From Rhodovulum visakhapatnamense (GTDB lineage: Bacteria > Pseudomonadota > Alphaproteobacteria > Rhodobacterales > Rhodobacteraceae): a stretch of DNA of 64,000 bases. Within the stretch, counting starts at the first letter, position 1. Each line of letters starts with the position of its first letter. Under the pieces are notes generated by a model. It made no database searches and was not told the origin of the DNA. It saw nothing but the letters and a program-made list of their open reading frames with translations. Location: positions 62,001 through 126,000 of the forward strand of contig NZ_SOEB01000009.1 of NCBI RefSeq assembly GCF_004365965.1, written 5' to 3'. Made by a program: the position numbers and the translations under genes. Positions 63,076-64,000 of this stretch are shown here, in pieces.

Positions 63076-63306
63076 ATGAAACTCTTCAAACTCTTCAAGA
63101 CCTTCGCCAAGGACGAGTCCGGCGCCGTCACCGTCGACTGGGTCGTGCTGACCGCCGCCATCGTCGGCCTCGGCATCGCTGTCCTGACCGCCGTGCGTGG
63201 CGGCGTGAACGACCTCGGCGGCGACATCGCCAGTTCGCTGTCGGGCGCACAGGTCCAGTCTCTGACGAACCTCGGCTGGGGCAGCGAAACCACCACGTCC
63301 GAATAG
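63076..63306 (+). CDS. Flp/Fap-type pilin-like protein
   Basis: A 76-residue prepilin. A basic leader MKLFKLFKTFAKDESG ends at G16, the expected prepilin peptidase site, followed by the hydrophobic helix AVTVDWVVLTAAIVGLGIAV and a short Ser/Thr-rich tail. In classical Flp pilins the glycine is followed by ...E-Y at positions +5/+6; here they are D21 and W22. The ribosome-binding site is TGGAGGG. A hairpin terminator follows, and then cpaB, so it is the major pilin of a tad locus at the window edge. Confidence 0.8.
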   Translation: MKLFKLFKTFAKDESGAVTVDWVVLTAAIVGLGIAVLTAVRGGVNDLGGDIASSLSGAQVQSLTNLGWGSETTTSE

Positions 63307-63331
63307 TGCGAAATCTGCACCTCACGTCAGC

Positions 63332-63360
63332 AAGGCCGCTCCTCCGCGAGCGGCCTTTCC
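63332..63360 (+). terminator. terminator after the pilin gene
   Basis: A perfect 10-bp stem AAGGCCGCTC (63332-63341) with GAGCGGCCTT (63348-63357), loop CTCCGC, then TTTCC. It stands between the pilin gene and cpaB, allowing much higher pilin than assembly-protein expression. The rest of the 236-base gap shows nothing else I can name. Confidence 0.75.
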
Positions 63361-63542
63361 TGCTGTGCCGGCCGTGCGCCGTTTGCGAACCACTGGGCGA
63401 TCCCTTCGATCTTTAACCGAATATCCACCGGCCCCCGTCAGGATCCCCCGGAGATGGCCGCATTCCCGTGGCAAATCCGGCAAATCGAAGGGCATTCCGC
63501 GGCCAACGCACGGTCCGCGGGTCGGCGACGAAAGGACATGCC

Positions 63543-64000
63543 ATGCGCCTGATCTTCGGACTGGTCCTTCTGCTGGGGCTCGGTCTGGCAGGGTTCGCGG
63601 TCTATATGGCTCAGGGCTATTTCGACCAGACCAAACGCGAACTGGCCGCGGCCCGCGCCGCCCAGTCTCAGCAGGTTGCGCTGGAACCGGTCGTCGTCGC
63701 CAGGGAACCGCTGCGCTATGGTCAGCAGATCACGCTGGACAACCTGCGCCCGGTGCTCTGGCCGAAGGACTCGATGCCCGAAGGCGTGTTCCAGACCAAG
63801 GAAGAGTTGTTTCCCGAAGGCCAGCCGCAATTCCGTACCGTCCTGCGCGCGATGGAGGCGGGCGAACCGCTCCTGCGGGTCAAGGTCACCGATCCCGGCG
63901 CCGATGCCGGCATCACCTCGCGCCTGACCAAGGGCATGCGCGCCTTCGCGATCCGGGTGGATGTCAGTTCCGGCGTTTCCGGCTTCCTACGGCCGGGCGA
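63543..64000 (+). CDS. cpaB: Flp pilus assembly protein CpaB (5' part, cut by window edge)
   Basis: About 152 codons are visible and the frame is open at the right edge. An N-terminal anchor helix, LIFGLVLLLGLGLAGFAVYM, is followed by a periplasmic part containing a SAF/ChapFlap domain: LEPVVVAREPLRYGQQITLD, then PKDSMPEGVFQTKEEL and RVLRAMEAGEPLL-like FRTVLRAMEAGEPLL. SGVSGFLRPG near the edge matches the CpaB/RcpC family. It is part of the secretion apparatus of the tad pilus. The ATG at 63543 follows AAAGGAC. Confidence 0.9.
   Translation, partial: MRLIFGLVLLLGLGLAGFAVYMAQGYFDQTKRELAAARAAQSQQVALEPVVVAREPLRYGQQITLDNLRPVLWPKDSMPEGVFQTKEELFPEGQPQFRTVLRAMEAGEPLLRVKVTDPGADAGITSRLTKGMRAFAIRVDVSSGVSGFLRPG

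Overview
The window is high-GC DNA (by eye about two thirds G+C) from an alphaproteobacterium, most likely a member of the Rhodobacteraceae. The clues are an L-malyl-CoA/beta-methylmalyl-CoA lyase of the Rhodobacter type, a glpD-glpSTPQ-glpU-glpV glycerol transporter operon, the zinc-ribbon/ftsEX/plsC arrangement, DUF4177 and DUF2160 proteins, and the G/C-rich hairpin repeats common between genes in this group. Nearly all of it is chromosomal housekeeping and metabolism. I see no rRNA, tRNA, CRISPR array, prophage, IS element or defence island. The two edge genes are cut off by the window.

Layout. 1-6.5 kb: a cut-off exonuclease-RecQ helicase fusion and a zinc-ribbon membrane protein (both minus), then ftsE-ftsX-plsC (plus). 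6.5-12 kb: a frameshifted DUF4177 gene, accA, a GyrI-like protein, cysK, a LysE-type exporter, two copies of a structured repeat, and the malyl-CoA lyase gene. 12-15 kb: dgcN-dgcA-D-amino-acid aminotransferase, a D-glutamate/D-amino-acid catabolic operon. 15-24 kb: an orphan YejA-like peptide-binding protein, YihY, a lipid-kinase/phosphoesterase pair, and an EmrAB-type efflux pump divergent from a TetR repressor, with two clear operators between them. 24-33 kb: glpR divergent from the glycerol regulon, ending in a strong terminator.

33-48 kb: a Na+/H+ antiporter with a cyclic-nucleotide-binding tail, aroQ, ychF, methylthioadenosine phosphorylase and adenine phosphoribosyltransferase (purine salvage), a Ca2+/Na+ exchanger, a tiny ribbon-helix-helix protein with its own palindromic promoter, an FAD-linked oxidase, a metallo-beta-lactamase-fold protein, an O-methyltransferase-like protein, and thrC-M16 peptidase-acetyltransferase. 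48-57 kb: an intergenic region with three tandem hairpins (candidate small RNA), tldD, dprA, topA, an L,D-transpeptidase and a 3-oxoacid CoA-transferase pair. 57-64 kb: a flippase-like membrane protein, DprE1-like oxidase and DprE2-like reductase, convergent with a lytic transglycosylase and a HAD-UbiA fusion. Together these look like a polyprenyl-phosphoryl-arabinose pathway. The right edge is the start of a tad/Flp pilus locus (pilin, terminator, cpaB).

The most notable items are the arabinosyl-lipid gene set, the tandem hairpins with identical hexaloops upstream of thrC, the compensatory base changes between copies of the intergenic repeat, the pentamer-repeat frameshift in the DUF4177 gene, the low-GC insertion in topA, and the complementary defects of the two glycerol ABC ATPases.
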